A stretch of 64,000 bases of DNA from Clostridium sp031626875 (GCF_031626875.1 NZ_JANDMF010000001.1:124001-188000); one strand, 5' to 3'. Shown: positions 52,796 through 61,480, counted from the first letter of the stretch. Numbers and translations are program-made. Notes: generated from the letters alone by a model not told the origin.

Positions 52796-52827
52796 GTCAC
52801 ATAGAATAAACATTTATTCTATATGAC
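52796..52827 (-). terminator. Terminator of the DUF1097-phloretin hydrolase operon
   Basis: GTCA-c-ATAGAATAA pairs with TTATTCTAT-a-TGAC around a short loop, 13 bp past the stop at 52840. Confidence 0.75.
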
Positions 52828-52839
52828 CTTAATTACTTT

Positions 52840-53628
52840 CTACCAATTATCTTTTTCTTCATTATAAACCTTTGGTAAAATTGCTGCTAAATTAGTAAAT
52901 TCTTTAATATTATGTTTAAACAATGACCTTGGTACAATTTCTGGTACTGCTTTACCTTCTGGAATAATCTTTATAAATTCTCCATCTTCAAACTTGTATC
53001 CAATCCAAAATCTTGATTCAAACATAATTCCACCTTGAACAGTGTAATACTTATGTGTCATAAAAGCAGGAACATTACCAACTCCAATTGCACATACCAT
53101 CGATTTACATTTATCACTACCTAAAATATTCATATCATATCCAAAATCTTTTGGACATTTAAAAGCTAATATTAAATCTTCTGGTCCAAGACCTATATCT
53201 TCTTTTATTTTATGATTCACTCCCCATGTTTTTTGATTTAATGGCACATTAAGATCTAATATATATTCAGGTTTATCTATCCTTGCATAGTAATGATCTT
53301 CTGGATCCCAGATTTTATATCTTAAATCACTTCCTATCCCATGCCATGCAAACCACCAATCTACCATTTCAACAGTAACATCCTTCATAAAAGTAGAATT
53401 GGCAACATATCCAATTCCATCTTCCATAACAGAAAAACCTGCTTGAATACCTGTATCTTCACCTTTTAAAAATATATTTCTATCTTTTATATTTAGAGTT
53501 TCTTTAGGTTTTGCAACTTCTCCATTTGCTATCTTTATTTTTTCTTCTGGAATTTCTGCTAAATCTTCATAATAATATTTAACATATGATAAACTTTTTT
53601 CTTTTTCAGTTAACTCAACTTTACTCAT
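52840..53628 (-). CDS. Phloretin/2,4-diacetylphloroglucinol hydrolase family enzyme
   Basis: 262 residues, PhlG/Phy family. These zinc enzymes hydrolyse the C-C bond between a phloroglucinol ring and an acyl group: phloretin to phloroglucinol and phloretate, or DAPG to MAPG. The signature DWWFAWHGIGSDLRYKIWDPEDHYYARI spans 90-117. His239 and Glu243 (FKHNIKEF) match the H-x3-E zinc pair of PhlG, and His112 and Glu143 have the right spacing for the other two ligands. It overlaps the DUF1097 gene by 8 bp. A terminator ends the pair, and a LysR gene is divergent. Substrate choice between phloretin and relatives is not decided by sequence. Confidence 0.88.
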   Translation of the reverse strand: MSKVELTEKEKSLSYVKYYYEDLAEIPEEKIKIANGEVAKPKETLNIKDRNIFLKGEDTGIQAGFSVMEDGIGYVANSTFMKDVTVEMVDWWFAWHGIGSDLRYKIWDPEDHYYARIDKPEYILDLNVPLNQKTWGVNHKIKEDIGLGPEDLILAFKCPKDFGYDMNILGSDKCKSMVCAIGVGNVPAFMTHKYYTVQGGIMFESRFWIGYKFEDGEFIKIIPEGKAVPEIVPRSLFKHNIKEFTNLAAILPKVYNEEKDNW

Positions 53629-54133
53629 TCTTATTCATCCTCTTTCTTATAAAACTTTGAAAGTAACTATTAAAAGCACCAACATACCATACCCCAACAA
53701 GCATTGTTATTAGGAGTTTAATAAAAACGATTCCTAAATTATTTTGCCCTGCTTGTCCAAATGTCCCTAGTGCTATAGCCCAACTTCCAAGCCAAGCTGG
53801 TAAAAACACTATTTTTTCTAAAATAGTAAAAGATAATATAACACAAAAAAATCCCATTATACATAAAACTAAAAATAGTAATATATTATGATTAATTCCG
53901 TTAATCTCTAATAATTTTGTTGCTACATATCCCCATATAACTCCCATTAAGAAACCACAAGATATAGGTAATCCATTTTTCACATTATCTCCAGCTGCTA
54001 CATAAATCCCTGCACAAGCTAAAGCTATCCAACCAAATTCAATTCCACATAAAGAACTAAGTACAGCCCAAGCAGGTGGTAAAAGTGCAATTCCTATTGC
54101 CGTAGGTAATGATATTTTTATTTTTTCTTTCAT
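53621..54133 (-). CDS. DUF1097 membrane protein
   Basis: 170 residues with about five helices, matching the DUF1097 family (YcdZ-like), which has AGDNVKNGLPISCGFLMGVIWGYVA in its middle. Function is unknown. It is translationally coupled to the phloretin hydrolase-like gene, so it may move the substrate or a product (phloroglucinol, phenylpropionate) across the membrane. The operon faces a divergent LysR gene with two large palindromes in between. Confidence 0.75.
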   Translation of the reverse strand: MKEKIKISLPTAIGIALLPPAWAVLSSLCGIEFGWIALACAGIYVAAGDNVKNGLPISCGFLMGVIWGYVATKLLEINGINHNILLFLVLCIMGFFCVILSFTILEKIVFLPAWLGSWAIALGTFGQAGQNNLGIVFIKLLITMLVGVWYVGAFNSYFQSFIRKRMNKNE

Positions 54134-54188
54134 ATACTTCCCTCATATAAATTATTTGTTTATATATTAAAAATGCTATTCAAAAATC

Positions 54189-54208
54189 TAATTAGTATAT
54201 ACTAATTA
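54189..54208. promoter_or_regulatory. Palindrome 1 in the LysR/DUF1097 gap
   Basis: TAATTAGTATATACTAATTA, a perfect 20-bp palindrome, about 55 bp upstream of the DUF1097 start. It shares the core AGTATATACT with palindrome 2, and their centres are 81 bp apart. Confidence 0.6.
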
Positions 54209-54268
54209 TCCATAATTACTTATTATAATAATTAATCCCAAGGTTTGCTAATATATTTTTCATAACTT

Positions 54269-54290
54269 ATAATAAGTATATACTTATTAT
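54269..54290. promoter_or_regulatory. Palindrome 2 in the LysR/DUF1097 gap
   Basis: A perfect 22-bp palindrome, arms ATAATAAGTAT and ATACTTATTAT, 13 bp upstream of the LysR ATG. The twin arrangement suggests binding by a LysR tetramer, controlling both the lysR gene and the hydrolase operon. Confidence 0.6.
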
Positions 54291-54303
54291 TGGTGGTGAT
54301 TTA

Positions 54304-55185
54304 ATGAACATAAGACAATTAAAATACTTTCTTGCTGTTGCAGAAAACTTAAATTTTACTAAAGCTGCAGAAAAGTATTATATTTCCCAAACTGCAATTA
54401 CTCAACAAATACAATCTCTAGAAAAAGAACTTAATGTAAAACTCTTTAATCGTACAAATAGGCATGTAGAACTCACACCTTCTGGAGCTGTTTTTGTAAA
54501 AGAAGCTGAGTCTCTTATAAACCATACCAAAGAAGCTATTGAAAGAACACAAATAGCATCTACAGGCTTTACTGGTTCACTAAGCATTGGTTTTGTAAAA
54601 GGTTATGAACAAACTTCCTTTTCTAAATTAATTCAATCTTTCTATAACAAATTTCCTAATATATCTCTGTTTTTAGTACGTGATAACATTGAAAATTTAT
54701 ATTTAGATTTAGTTAATAAAAAGAGATACGATATAATTTTTAATGTTAACTATCAGTTAGAAAAATATGATAACATAAATTATAAAGTCATAGAAAATCA
54801 TCCTCTTATTGTGGTTGTCTACTCTAATCATCATTTTGCTAATAGAAATACATTAAAAAAATCAGATTTGAAAAATGAATTATTTATTGCAAATGAATTA
54901 TATAAAAATCCTAATAATGAAACATTAAACATTAATAGCACTTATACACACCCAGAGTTAATACCAAGCATAGCCAAACAATCAAGAGATATTGAAACTA
55001 TTTTACTTATGGTCTCTTCAGGTATGGGGATTGCTGTACTCCCAGATTATACTATTAAATCATATACTAATTTTTCGAATTTAGTATATATTCCCCTTGA
55101 TGAAGAGGAATATATTGAAACCATTGCTGCTTGGAATAAAGATAATTCCAATCCATCTCTAACTAAATTTCTAGAAAGCCTTTAA
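54304..55185 (+). CDS. LysR-family regulator (first)
   Basis: 293 residues. The N-terminal winged HTH (about 1-60) has NIRQLKYFLAVAENLNFTKAAEKYYISQTAITQQIQSLEKEL. The periplasmic-binding-like effector domain is about 90-290. It is divergent from the DUF1097-hydrolase operon and convergent with the ene-reductase gene. The twin palindromes upstream make it the probable activator of the hydrolase operon, with a flavonoid-type effector. It is clearly related to the second LysR at 57421. Confidence 0.88.
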   Translation: MNIRQLKYFLAVAENLNFTKAAEKYYISQTAITQQIQSLEKELNVKLFNRTNRHVELTPSGAVFVKEAESLINHTKEAIERTQIASTGFTGSLSIGFVKGYEQTSFSKLIQSFYNKFPNISLFLVRDNIENLYLDLVNKKRYDIIFNVNYQLEKYDNINYKVIENHPLIVVVYSNHHFANRNTLKKSDLKNELFIANELYKNPNNETLNINSTYTHPELIPSIAKQSRDIETILLMVSSGMGIAVLPDYTIKSYTNFSNLVYIPLDEEEYIETIAAWNKDNSNPSLTKFLESL

Positions 55186-55199
55186 TAACAATAATTTTT

Positions 55200-55229
55200 G
55201 CTTTGACTTATAAAATAATAAATCAAAGC
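55200..55229. terminator. Bidirectional terminator
   Basis: GCTTTGA pairs with TCAAAGC, with A/T pairing inside, then TTTTTTATTTT, between the convergent lysR and ene-reductase genes. Confidence 0.75.
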
Positions 55230-55238
55230 TTTTTTATT

Positions 55239-57239
55239 TTATAACTCTGCTGCTACATCAAAACCAGCATGTGATGCTGTATAAACACTACCTATTTTAT
55301 TGCAATCTCCAATTATATGTGTTTGCATTTGAGGTAACATCTCTCTTAATTCATTAACTTTATCTTTACGTGATCTCATTCCTAATGCTAAAACCACTGT
55401 ATCAGCTTCATAAGTTTTCCATTGAAGTTTTGTATTTATTGTTTTAACACCTTCATCTGTTATCTCTTCTAATTTTGTATTAGTAACAATCTTTACATTA
55501 TGCTTTTGTAGTAAAGATTGTAATGAAAATTTAACTATTAATGATGCTCCATTTAAAAGTGCTTCTGCTCCTTGCATTTCTATTAAAGTTACATCTTTTC
55601 CTTCTTTAGCTAAAGCATATGCAGATTCAGCACCAGTAAGGCCTCCTCCAACTACAACAACTTTATTTCCAACTTTAACTTTTCTTGCATCCACATCCCC
55701 TGACCAATATACATGATTCTTTTCTATTCCTTTAACATTTGGGATAAATGGAGTTGACCCAACTGCTATTATTAATTCATCTGGGTTTTCTGCTTTTATA
55801 ATCTCTTCTGTTACCTCTATATTAAATACTATTTCAGCTCCAGATTTCATAGTTTGATTTACTATCCAATTTAAATAATTCTTTAAATCTTGCTTAAATT
55901 CTAATTCTGATGCAACTATTAATGTTCCTCCTAAATGATCTTCTTTCTCAAACAATTTAACTTCATGACCTCTTTCAATAGCTGTTAATGCTGCTTGCAT
56001 TCCTGCTGGTCCTCCACCAACAATAACAACTTTTTTCTTTTCATCTGCCTTGTCCACTTTTCCCTTTGGATAATCACTTTCACGACCATTTATAGGGTTT
56101 ACAGCACAACGAGTTTTCTTGAAAAATGCAGAACGGCCACAACACGTATTGCATCTTAAGCATGGTCTAATATCTTCATTTCTGCCTTGAGCTGCTTTTT
56201 TCATAAAGTCTGGATCTGCTACAAAAGGTCTTGCCATTGCAACAAAGTCCACAAGTCCTCTTGATAGAATTTCTTCAGCATTTTCAAGAGTCATAACTGA
56301 ACCTACTGCCGTAACATATAAATCATCACCAACAGCCTTCTTTATCTCTTCTGCAAAATGAATGTTTAGCATATATGGAATGTATAATGGTTGAATCATA
56401 TATGGAATTGTAAATGGATTTGGAAGCATTCCTGCTGATACATGAAGTATATCTATTTTATCTTTAATCATTTTTACAAATTCAATTACTTCTTCTACCT
56501 TCATTCCACCTTCAACTAATTCATCAGCACTAATTCTATACTCAAGAATAAAGTTTTCTCCAACTTTTCTACGAATAGCATCTAACATTTCTATACAAAA
56601 ACGTGCTCTATTTTCAAGACTTCCACCATATCTATCTGTTCTTCTATTTACATATGAAGATAGGAATTGGCTAGGTAACATTCCATGTGCTCCATGAATC
56701 ATTACCATTTTAAATCCACTATCTTTGCATCTTAACACAGCATTAGCATAATCATCTATTGTCTTATTTATTAATTCAATACTCATTTCCTCAACTTCTG
56801 CTGGAGCTTTTCCTTGAAGCTTTGAAAAATATTCATCTATTTCTGCTGGTTTTGGTGTTGAACTAACTGGTTTTAATCCTTTATGAGCAAGATTTACTGA
56901 ATTTGAAAATCTTCCTCCATGATTTAATTCTATAGATAAAACAGCTCCATATTTATGTATTTCATCTGCTAAGTGATCAAGTCCCATTTTTACATTATCG
57001 TCACCTAAGTTTATTTGCCCTTCATGGTCCATAGCATGTCCCCAGTTTACTGCTGAATCTCCAACTGTTACTATTCCTGCACCACCTCTAGCAAATGGCT
57101 TATAAAAATCAATTAACTCCTTTGTAACCCATCCTTCTGGTGTTGCCATACAAGGAACCATTGGTGCTACCTCAATTCTATTTTTAAATTCTACACCTTT
57201 AATTACCATTGGCTTAAAAATATTTTTATATTTGTTCAT
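55239..57239 (-). CDS. Old-yellow-enzyme-type ene-reductase with Fe-S and FAD domains
   Basis: 666 residues with the 2-enoate/2,4-dienoyl-CoA reductase layout. The N-terminal FMN TIM barrel (about 1-365) has HGAHGMLPSQFLSSYVNRR and RYGGSLENRARF. A [4Fe-4S] motif follows (CLRCNTCC, then a Cys 12 residues later). The C-terminal FAD/NAD(P) domain has VVIVGGGPAGMQAALTAIERGHEV and VVVVGGGLTGAESA. A Met follows HGAHG where a Tyr is usual. Relatives include flavone reductase FLR, enoate reductases and bile-acid BaiCD. Beside flavonoid genes, reduction of a flavone or chalcone C=C bond is the best guess. It is divergent from the second LysR, with an AGGGAGG site. Confidence 0.85.
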   Translation of the reverse strand: MNKYKNIFKPMVIKGVEFKNRIEVAPMVPCMATPEGWVTKELIDFYKPFARGGAGIVTVGDSAVNWGHAMDHEGQINLGDDNVKMGLDHLADEIHKYGAVLSIELNHGGRFSNSVNLAHKGLKPVSSTPKPAEIDEYFSKLQGKAPAEVEEMSIELINKTIDDYANAVLRCKDSGFKMVMIHGAHGMLPSQFLSSYVNRRTDRYGGSLENRARFCIEMLDAIRRKVGENFILEYRISADELVEGGMKVEEVIEFVKMIKDKIDILHVSAGMLPNPFTIPYMIQPLYIPYMLNIHFAEEIKKAVGDDLYVTAVGSVMTLENAEEILSRGLVDFVAMARPFVADPDFMKKAAQGRNEDIRPCLRCNTCCGRSAFFKKTRCAVNPINGRESDYPKGKVDKADEKKKVVIVGGGPAGMQAALTAIERGHEVKLFEKEDHLGGTLIVASELEFKQDLKNYLNWIVNQTMKSGAEIVFNIEVTEEIIKAENPDELIIAVGSTPFIPNVKGIEKNHVYWSGDVDARKVKVGNKVVVVGGGLTGAESAYALAKEGKDVTLIEMQGAEALLNGASLIVKFSLQSLLQKHNVKIVTNTKLEEITDEGVKTINTKLQWKTYEADTVVLALGMRSRKDKVNELREMLPQMQTHIIGDCNKIGSVYTASHAGFDVAAEL

Positions 57240-57331
57240 AAAATTTCCTCCCTTATGTATAAAAGAATCGTTAACTTTTTAACTTAATTATAGTAATAAA
57301 TAATAATAACTTCTAACATCAATTTCCAATA

Positions 57332-57356
57332 GAATAAGAAGGAAAACTTCTTATTC
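57332..57356. promoter_or_regulatory. Palindrome in the LysR2/ene-reductase gap
   Basis: GAATAAGAAG-N5-CTTCTTATTC, a perfect ten-base inverted repeat. It sits inside a second, longer-range inverted repeat: TAACTTCTAA (57307-57316) and TTAGAAGTTA (57398-57407). Its outer half (AATAAG/CTTATT) is shared with palindrome 2 of the other LysR gene. Confidence 0.6.
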
Positions 57357-57420
57357 CTTTGTTTACTCATTTAGCATAAATATATATAATTAAAATATTA
57401 GAAGTTATGGAGGAAATTTT

Positions 57421-58287
57421 ATGGATACACGTCAATTAGAATATTTTGTAGCTGTTGCTGATTGTTTAAATTTTACAAAAGCAGCTCAACAATTTTATAT
57501 ATCTCAAACTGCAATAAGCCAACAAATAAAATCATTAGAAGAAAACCTTAAAGTAAAATTATTCAAAAGAAATAATCGTTCTGTCGAGCTTACTTCAGCT
57601 GGGAATATCTTTTATAAAGATGCAAAATTTATTATAGCTAAAACAAATGAAGCTATAAATAAAGTTCAACTTACAACATCTGGTTATAGCGGATTTCTTA
57701 ACATTGGAATTATCCCTGGACATGAGCAATCTTATCTCCCAAAGCTACTAAGAAATTTTCGAAGACAATATCCTTTAATTGATATATGTATAAAGGAAGA
57801 TAACATTGAGAACTTAAATAAACAACTTCAAGAAGGTCTTTTAGATGTAACTTTTAATGTAGATTTTTCTTTAGATAAATATAAAAATATAAGATGGAAA
57901 TCCTTAACGAAACATCCTCTCTATGCTGTATTATATAAGAATCATCCTCTTTCAAAAGAAAAAAAGCTCACCCGTAATTTTCTGAGAAATGAAAATTTTA
58001 TCTTTATTAAAAGAAGTGCAGCTCCTTATGGATTTGATAGAATGATTAGTAATTGTATTGATTGTGGATTTTCACCTAAAATAGCACATAAAACTGACTC
58101 TATAGATACTATGTTTTTAATGATAAAAGCCGAAATGGGAATAACCATCTTCCCAAAATATTTTGAAAATGATGATTTAGTATTTATCAAAATGGACGGT
58201 GAAAATGAATATATTGAATCTGTTTTAGCTTGGAATTCTACAAATGCCAATCCAGTTTTATCAACTTTCCTTGATAATGTGTATTAA
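57421..58287 (+). CDS. LysR-family regulator (second)
   Basis: 288 residues, similar throughout to the LysR at 54304. The HTH region reads TRQLEYFVAVADCLNFTKAAQQFYISQTAISQQIKSLEENL. It is divergent from the ene-reductase gene, with palindromes in the gap, and probably controls it. Convergent with the histidine kinase gene across a shared terminator. GGAGG ribosome site. Confidence 0.88.
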   Translation: MDTRQLEYFVAVADCLNFTKAAQQFYISQTAISQQIKSLEENLKVKLFKRNNRSVELTSAGNIFYKDAKFIIAKTNEAINKVQLTTSGYSGFLNIGIIPGHEQSYLPKLLRNFRRQYPLIDICIKEDNIENLNKQLQEGLLDVTFNVDFSLDKYKNIRWKSLTKHPLYAVLYKNHPLSKEKKLTRNFLRNENFIFIKRSAAPYGFDRMISNCIDCGFSPKIAHKTDSIDTMFLMIKAEMGITIFPKYFENDDLVFIKMDGENEYIESVLAWNSTNANPVLSTFLDNVY

Positions 58288-58296
58288 TCCTTAGAA

Positions 58297-58334
58297 AAAA
58301 GTCTTCATAAATTTAAAAACTTATGAAGACTTTT
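58297..58334. terminator. Bidirectional terminator
   Basis: A 14-base stem AAAAGTCTTCATAA with its complement around ten bases, between the convergent lysR and kinase genes. Confidence 0.85.
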
Positions 58335-58345
58335 CATCCTATATT

Positions 58346-59770
58346 TTAACCAATTGTAAATTTTACCCTTATAGTTGTTCCATTATCAAGTTCACTATCT
58401 ACTGAAATTTTTGCATTATGAATTTTAGCTATCTGTGCACACAATGAAAGACCTAATCCTACGCCTCCATTAGCTCTTTCTCTAGACTTGTCCACCATGA
58501 AAAAAGGCTCAAATATTTTATCTATCTCTTCTTTTGGAATTCCAATTCCATTATCTTTTATTTCTAGTATTGCATCACTTTTGCTCTCTTTATATGCTTT
58601 TATATAAATTTTACTCCCTAGCTTAGATGCCTTTATTGAATTATCCACTAAATTGTTAATAAGAATTCTAATTAAACTTTCATTTATTGCAACCACTAAT
58701 TCTTCACATACTATTTCTAATTCTATATTTTTTTCTTCTAATTTATATGATAAGTCATTTTTTATAGCTATCAATAGCAAATCTATTTTTTCAGCTTTTA
58801 TTTGAAACTTATCCTTTCTAAGTATAATTAAATCCATTAAAGTAAAAGATAACTTCTCTAATCTCTTACCAGCATCATATATAAAAGTAAGACAATCTAT
58901 AAATATTTCTTCATTGTATTGATTTGTTCTTAAATAATCAGAATACCCTATTATGGATGTTAAAGGAGTTCTAAGCTCATGTGCTAAGTTATCAATAAAC
59001 CGTTGCTTATCCTCAGATGCCCTTTGAAGTTCATTTATCTTATCTTCCACAACATCTGCCATATCATTAAAATGTTTTGATAAAATTCCAACTTCATCAT
59101 GGGATGACACTTGAACTCTTTCACTAAATTCTCCTGATGCTATTGTTTTTGTTGACTTAATCAGTTTATTTATTGGATTTACTATAAATTTGCTTAATAT
59201 AATTGTTACAATAACCAATACTATTGATACCACTAGATTTAATTTCAAAAGAAGATTGAGTAAATATTTTCGATTATTATAAGTGTTTGAAATATCTTTT
59301 ACATAAGAAACCTCATAATAATTATTATCTAAATTAATTTTTTTTGTTATAAACATATAGGTTTTATCATTAACATCTTGTATTATGTAATTCACTTTGT
59401 TTTGAGATGTATTTAATTCTTCAGGAAACTCTGGAATATCTATGTCTAAGTTACTAAAAATAACCTTTTCCTTTTCATCTACTATATTAAAACAAACATT
59501 TTGTTTTCCAAAACCATCTAAATATCTATTAATCATTGAATCTATATTTTGCTTATCTACTTGCATTTTATAAGAATCTTGCTGGTTTTTCAGTAAAAAT
59601 AAATTTGATTCTATTGACGAGCACACTCTATAATGTTCGTTTACTGCAGAATCAATCTCTTCATTAAGATTTAATTTAAAGCTGCTATTAAATAGATATA
59701 TACATGAAGGTATAAAGAAAATCTCGAAAGTAATTAAAATACATAGAAATATTTTTTCCCAAAACTTCAT
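58346..59770 (-). CDS. Sensor histidine kinase
   Basis: 474 residues. Two membrane helices (about 8-28 and 170-192) flank an extracellular sensor domain of about 140 residues. HAMP is about 192-245. The dimerisation domain has HELRTPLTSIIGYSDYL with the phosphoacceptor His. The ATPase domain has the N box (NNLVDNSIKASKLG), DNGIGIP and GVGLGLSL. Its ATG directly follows the response-regulator stop (TAAATG). The signal is unknown. It does not obviously belong to the flavonoid locus. Confidence 0.9.
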   Translation of the reverse strand: MKFWEKIFLCILITFEIFFIPSCIYLFNSSFKLNLNEEIDSAVNEHYRVCSSIESNLFLLKNQQDSYKMQVDKQNIDSMINRYLDGFGKQNVCFNIVDEKEKVIFSNLDIDIPEFPEELNTSQNKVNYIIQDVNDKTYMFITKKINLDNNYYEVSYVKDISNTYNNRKYLLNLLLKLNLVVSIVLVIVTIILSKFIVNPINKLIKSTKTIASGEFSERVQVSSHDEVGILSKHFNDMADVVEDKINELQRASEDKQRFIDNLAHELRTPLTSIIGYSDYLRTNQYNEEIFIDCLTFIYDAGKRLEKLSFTLMDLIILRKDKFQIKAEKIDLLLIAIKNDLSYKLEEKNIELEIVCEELVVAINESLIRILINNLVDNSIKASKLGSKIYIKAYKESKSDAILEIKDNGIGIPKEEIDKIFEPFFMVDKSRERANGGVGLGLSLCAQIAKIHNAKISVDSELDNGTTIRVKFTIG

Positions 59771-60424
59771 TTATTCCACCAACCTATATCCTAACTTAAA
59801 TACTGTTTTTATCTTATCTTTAAGCCCCAACTTTTTTCTTAGTTTTTGTATATGATTATCTATTGTTCTAGTTTCTCCAAGATAATCATATCCCCAAATC
59901 ATCTCTATTATTTTTTCTCTTGTTAGAACTACATTTTTGTTTTTTACTAAAAACGCCAAAAGCTCAAATTCTTTTGGTGTAAGTTCTATAACTTCACCAC
60001 TCTTTTTTACTATCATTTCTTCTAAATGTATCTCTAAATCTTCTATATTTATCACATTAATATTTTTTTTATAATGCCTTAAAGTATTTTCTATCCTCGC
60101 CAATAATTCAAGGCCTTCAAATGGTTTAGTCATATAGTCATCAGCACCTAACTTTAATCCATGTACTTTGTCTATAACAGATGTTTTAGCAGTTAAAAAA
60201 ATTACTGGAATAGCTAAAGGTTTAATCTTTTCAAATAAAGTAAATCCATCTATTTTAGGAAGCATAACATCTAAGATTATTATGTCAAACTCTGCTTTAT
60301 TAAGTTTATTTAAAGCTTCTTCTCCATCAAATACCACTACACATTCATAACCTGCCATATTCAAATTTAACTTAATTAAATTTGAAATTGGCAAATCATC
60401 TTCAACTACCAAAACTTTTATCAT
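59771..60424 (-). CDS. OmpR/PhoB-family response regulator
   Basis: 217 residues from the ATG at 60424, which has a GGAGGG site. The frame continues ten codons upstream without one. The receiver domain has DD near the N-terminus, LDVMLPK with the phosphorylated Asp, TAKT and KPF. The winged-helix output domain has LTPKEFELLAFLVKNKNVVLTREKIIEMIWG and RTIDNHIQKLRKKL. It pairs with the kinase encoded immediately downstream. Confidence 0.92.
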   Translation of the reverse strand: MIKVLVVEDDLPISNLIKLNLNMAGYECVVVFDGEEALNKLNKAEFDIIILDVMLPKIDGFTLFEKIKPLAIPVIFLTAKTSVIDKVHGLKLGADDYMTKPFEGLELLARIENTLRHYKKNINVINIEDLEIHLEEMIVKKSGEVIELTPKEFELLAFLVKNKNVVLTREKIIEMIWGYDYLGETRTIDNHIQKLRKKLGLKDKIKTVFKLGYRLVE

Positions 60425-60459
60425 GCTTATCCCTCCATATAGCTTTAACCCCAATAAAT

Positions 60460-60497
60460 AATAATTAGGTATAAATTTAAGTTTCCACCTGATTATT
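60460..60497 (-). terminator. Hairpin after the exported-protein gene
   Basis: AATAATTAGGT pairs with ACCTGATTATT (one G-U pair) around 16 bases, between the stop at 60526 and the response-regulator gene. U-rich afterward but weak. Confidence 0.5.
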
Positions 60498-60525
60498 ATA
60501 ACCTATTCTATTTACATGTCTATCT

Positions 60526-61311
60526 TTACTTCGCTACAAAGTCATCTGGTCTCATTTCACTTTCTACTGTATATCCAGCTACTGAATAATTTTTCAAATC
60601 TATCACAACTGATACGGTCTTCCCATCACTAAGTTTTAAATCTACAAACATCCTTCCAAATTCATAGTCTATGTCTTTTCTTATTGAAATAGAGTTTTCA
60701 TCTATTTTTTTGCCAATTTTATTAAAAAAGTTAATAGTCGTTTCCCTTACCTTATTCTTATCTGGTCTTCCTTTAAATTCTTCTAATTGATTCATAGCAT
60801 CAACCTCAAGTATTTCTTTTGTATCTGCATTTATATCAACAGTATTTGTTGTGAATTTATCATTAAGAGTCTTTGGTCTAAAAAGAATTGAAATAATGTT
60901 TGGTCTAGTTTTCGAATCGTTTTCTGCAAAACTTTTGGCCATTTCAACATCGTTCCTCTGTAGTGCTTTTTCAATAGATTCAGAATCTCTTTTGTTTACC
61001 ATATACTTTTTCCCATCAATATTAACCTCTACTGTTCTTGAATTATCAAACCTGTTAATAATCGTGTCAGAAAAAAAACTTGCATCCAATCCCATGTAAT
61101 TCTTCATTGTTTCAGTAGCTATATTAATGGCTTCTTCATCACTTATATTTTGAACTTTATTTTCACTTTTATTTGCTTCCACTTTTACATCTGTAGTTTC
61201 AACTACATTTTTTGTTGAATCTGCAGAATATTGACTCATATAAACAAATGCTGAACTAGCTGCTATTACAGAAACAGCTACTAAATAAACTAATATTCTT
61301 CTTTTCTCCAT
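60526..61311 (-). CDS. Exported or membrane-anchored protein upstream of the two-component system
   Basis: 261 residues. An N-terminal hydrophobic segment (about 6-26) is a signal peptide or anchor, without a lipoprotein cysteine. The rest is soluble and appears to contain two related alpha/beta units (DEEAINIATETMKNYMG... and DKNKVRETTINFFNKIG...), somewhat like PepSY-type repeats. Family not assigned. It may be a sensor partner or target of the adjacent regulators. GGAGG ribosome site. Confidence 0.6.
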   Translation of the reverse strand: MEKRRILVYLVAVSVIAASSAFVYMSQYSADSTKNVVETTDVKVEANKSENKVQNISDEEAINIATETMKNYMGLDASFFSDTIINRFDNSRTVEVNIDGKKYMVNKRDSESIEKALQRNDVEMAKSFAENDSKTRPNIISILFRPKTLNDKFTTNTVDINADTKEILEVDAMNQLEEFKGRPDKNKVRETTINFFNKIGKKIDENSISIRKDIDYEFGRMFVDLKLSDGKTVSVVIDLKNYSVAGYTVESEMRPDDFVAK

Positions 61312-61422
61312 TATTACATACCTCCAAAATTTATCCCATATACAAAATTTCTATTGCAAACTAAATATACAGCATAAATATAGAAACTTTATCCAAAACT
61401 TGTCACCAAGTTGTAAAAAATA

Positions 61423-61462
61423 GCAGCTTCCATTGTATTTAAAATCTATAATGACAAGCTGC
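61423..61462 (-). terminator. Terminator of the PH-domain gene
   Basis: GCAGCTT pairs with AAGCTGC around a long A/T loop, with a U-rich stretch on the minus strand, 19 bp past the stop at 61481. Confidence 0.6.
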
Positions 61463-61480
61463 ATTTCTATTTTTTACCAA

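Noticed and set aside
40277..58287. The flavonoid region as a recently acquired island
   Set aside because: Base composition, ribosome sites and terminator style match the flanks, and no integrase, tRNA or flanking repeats are seen, so transfer is possible but not shown.
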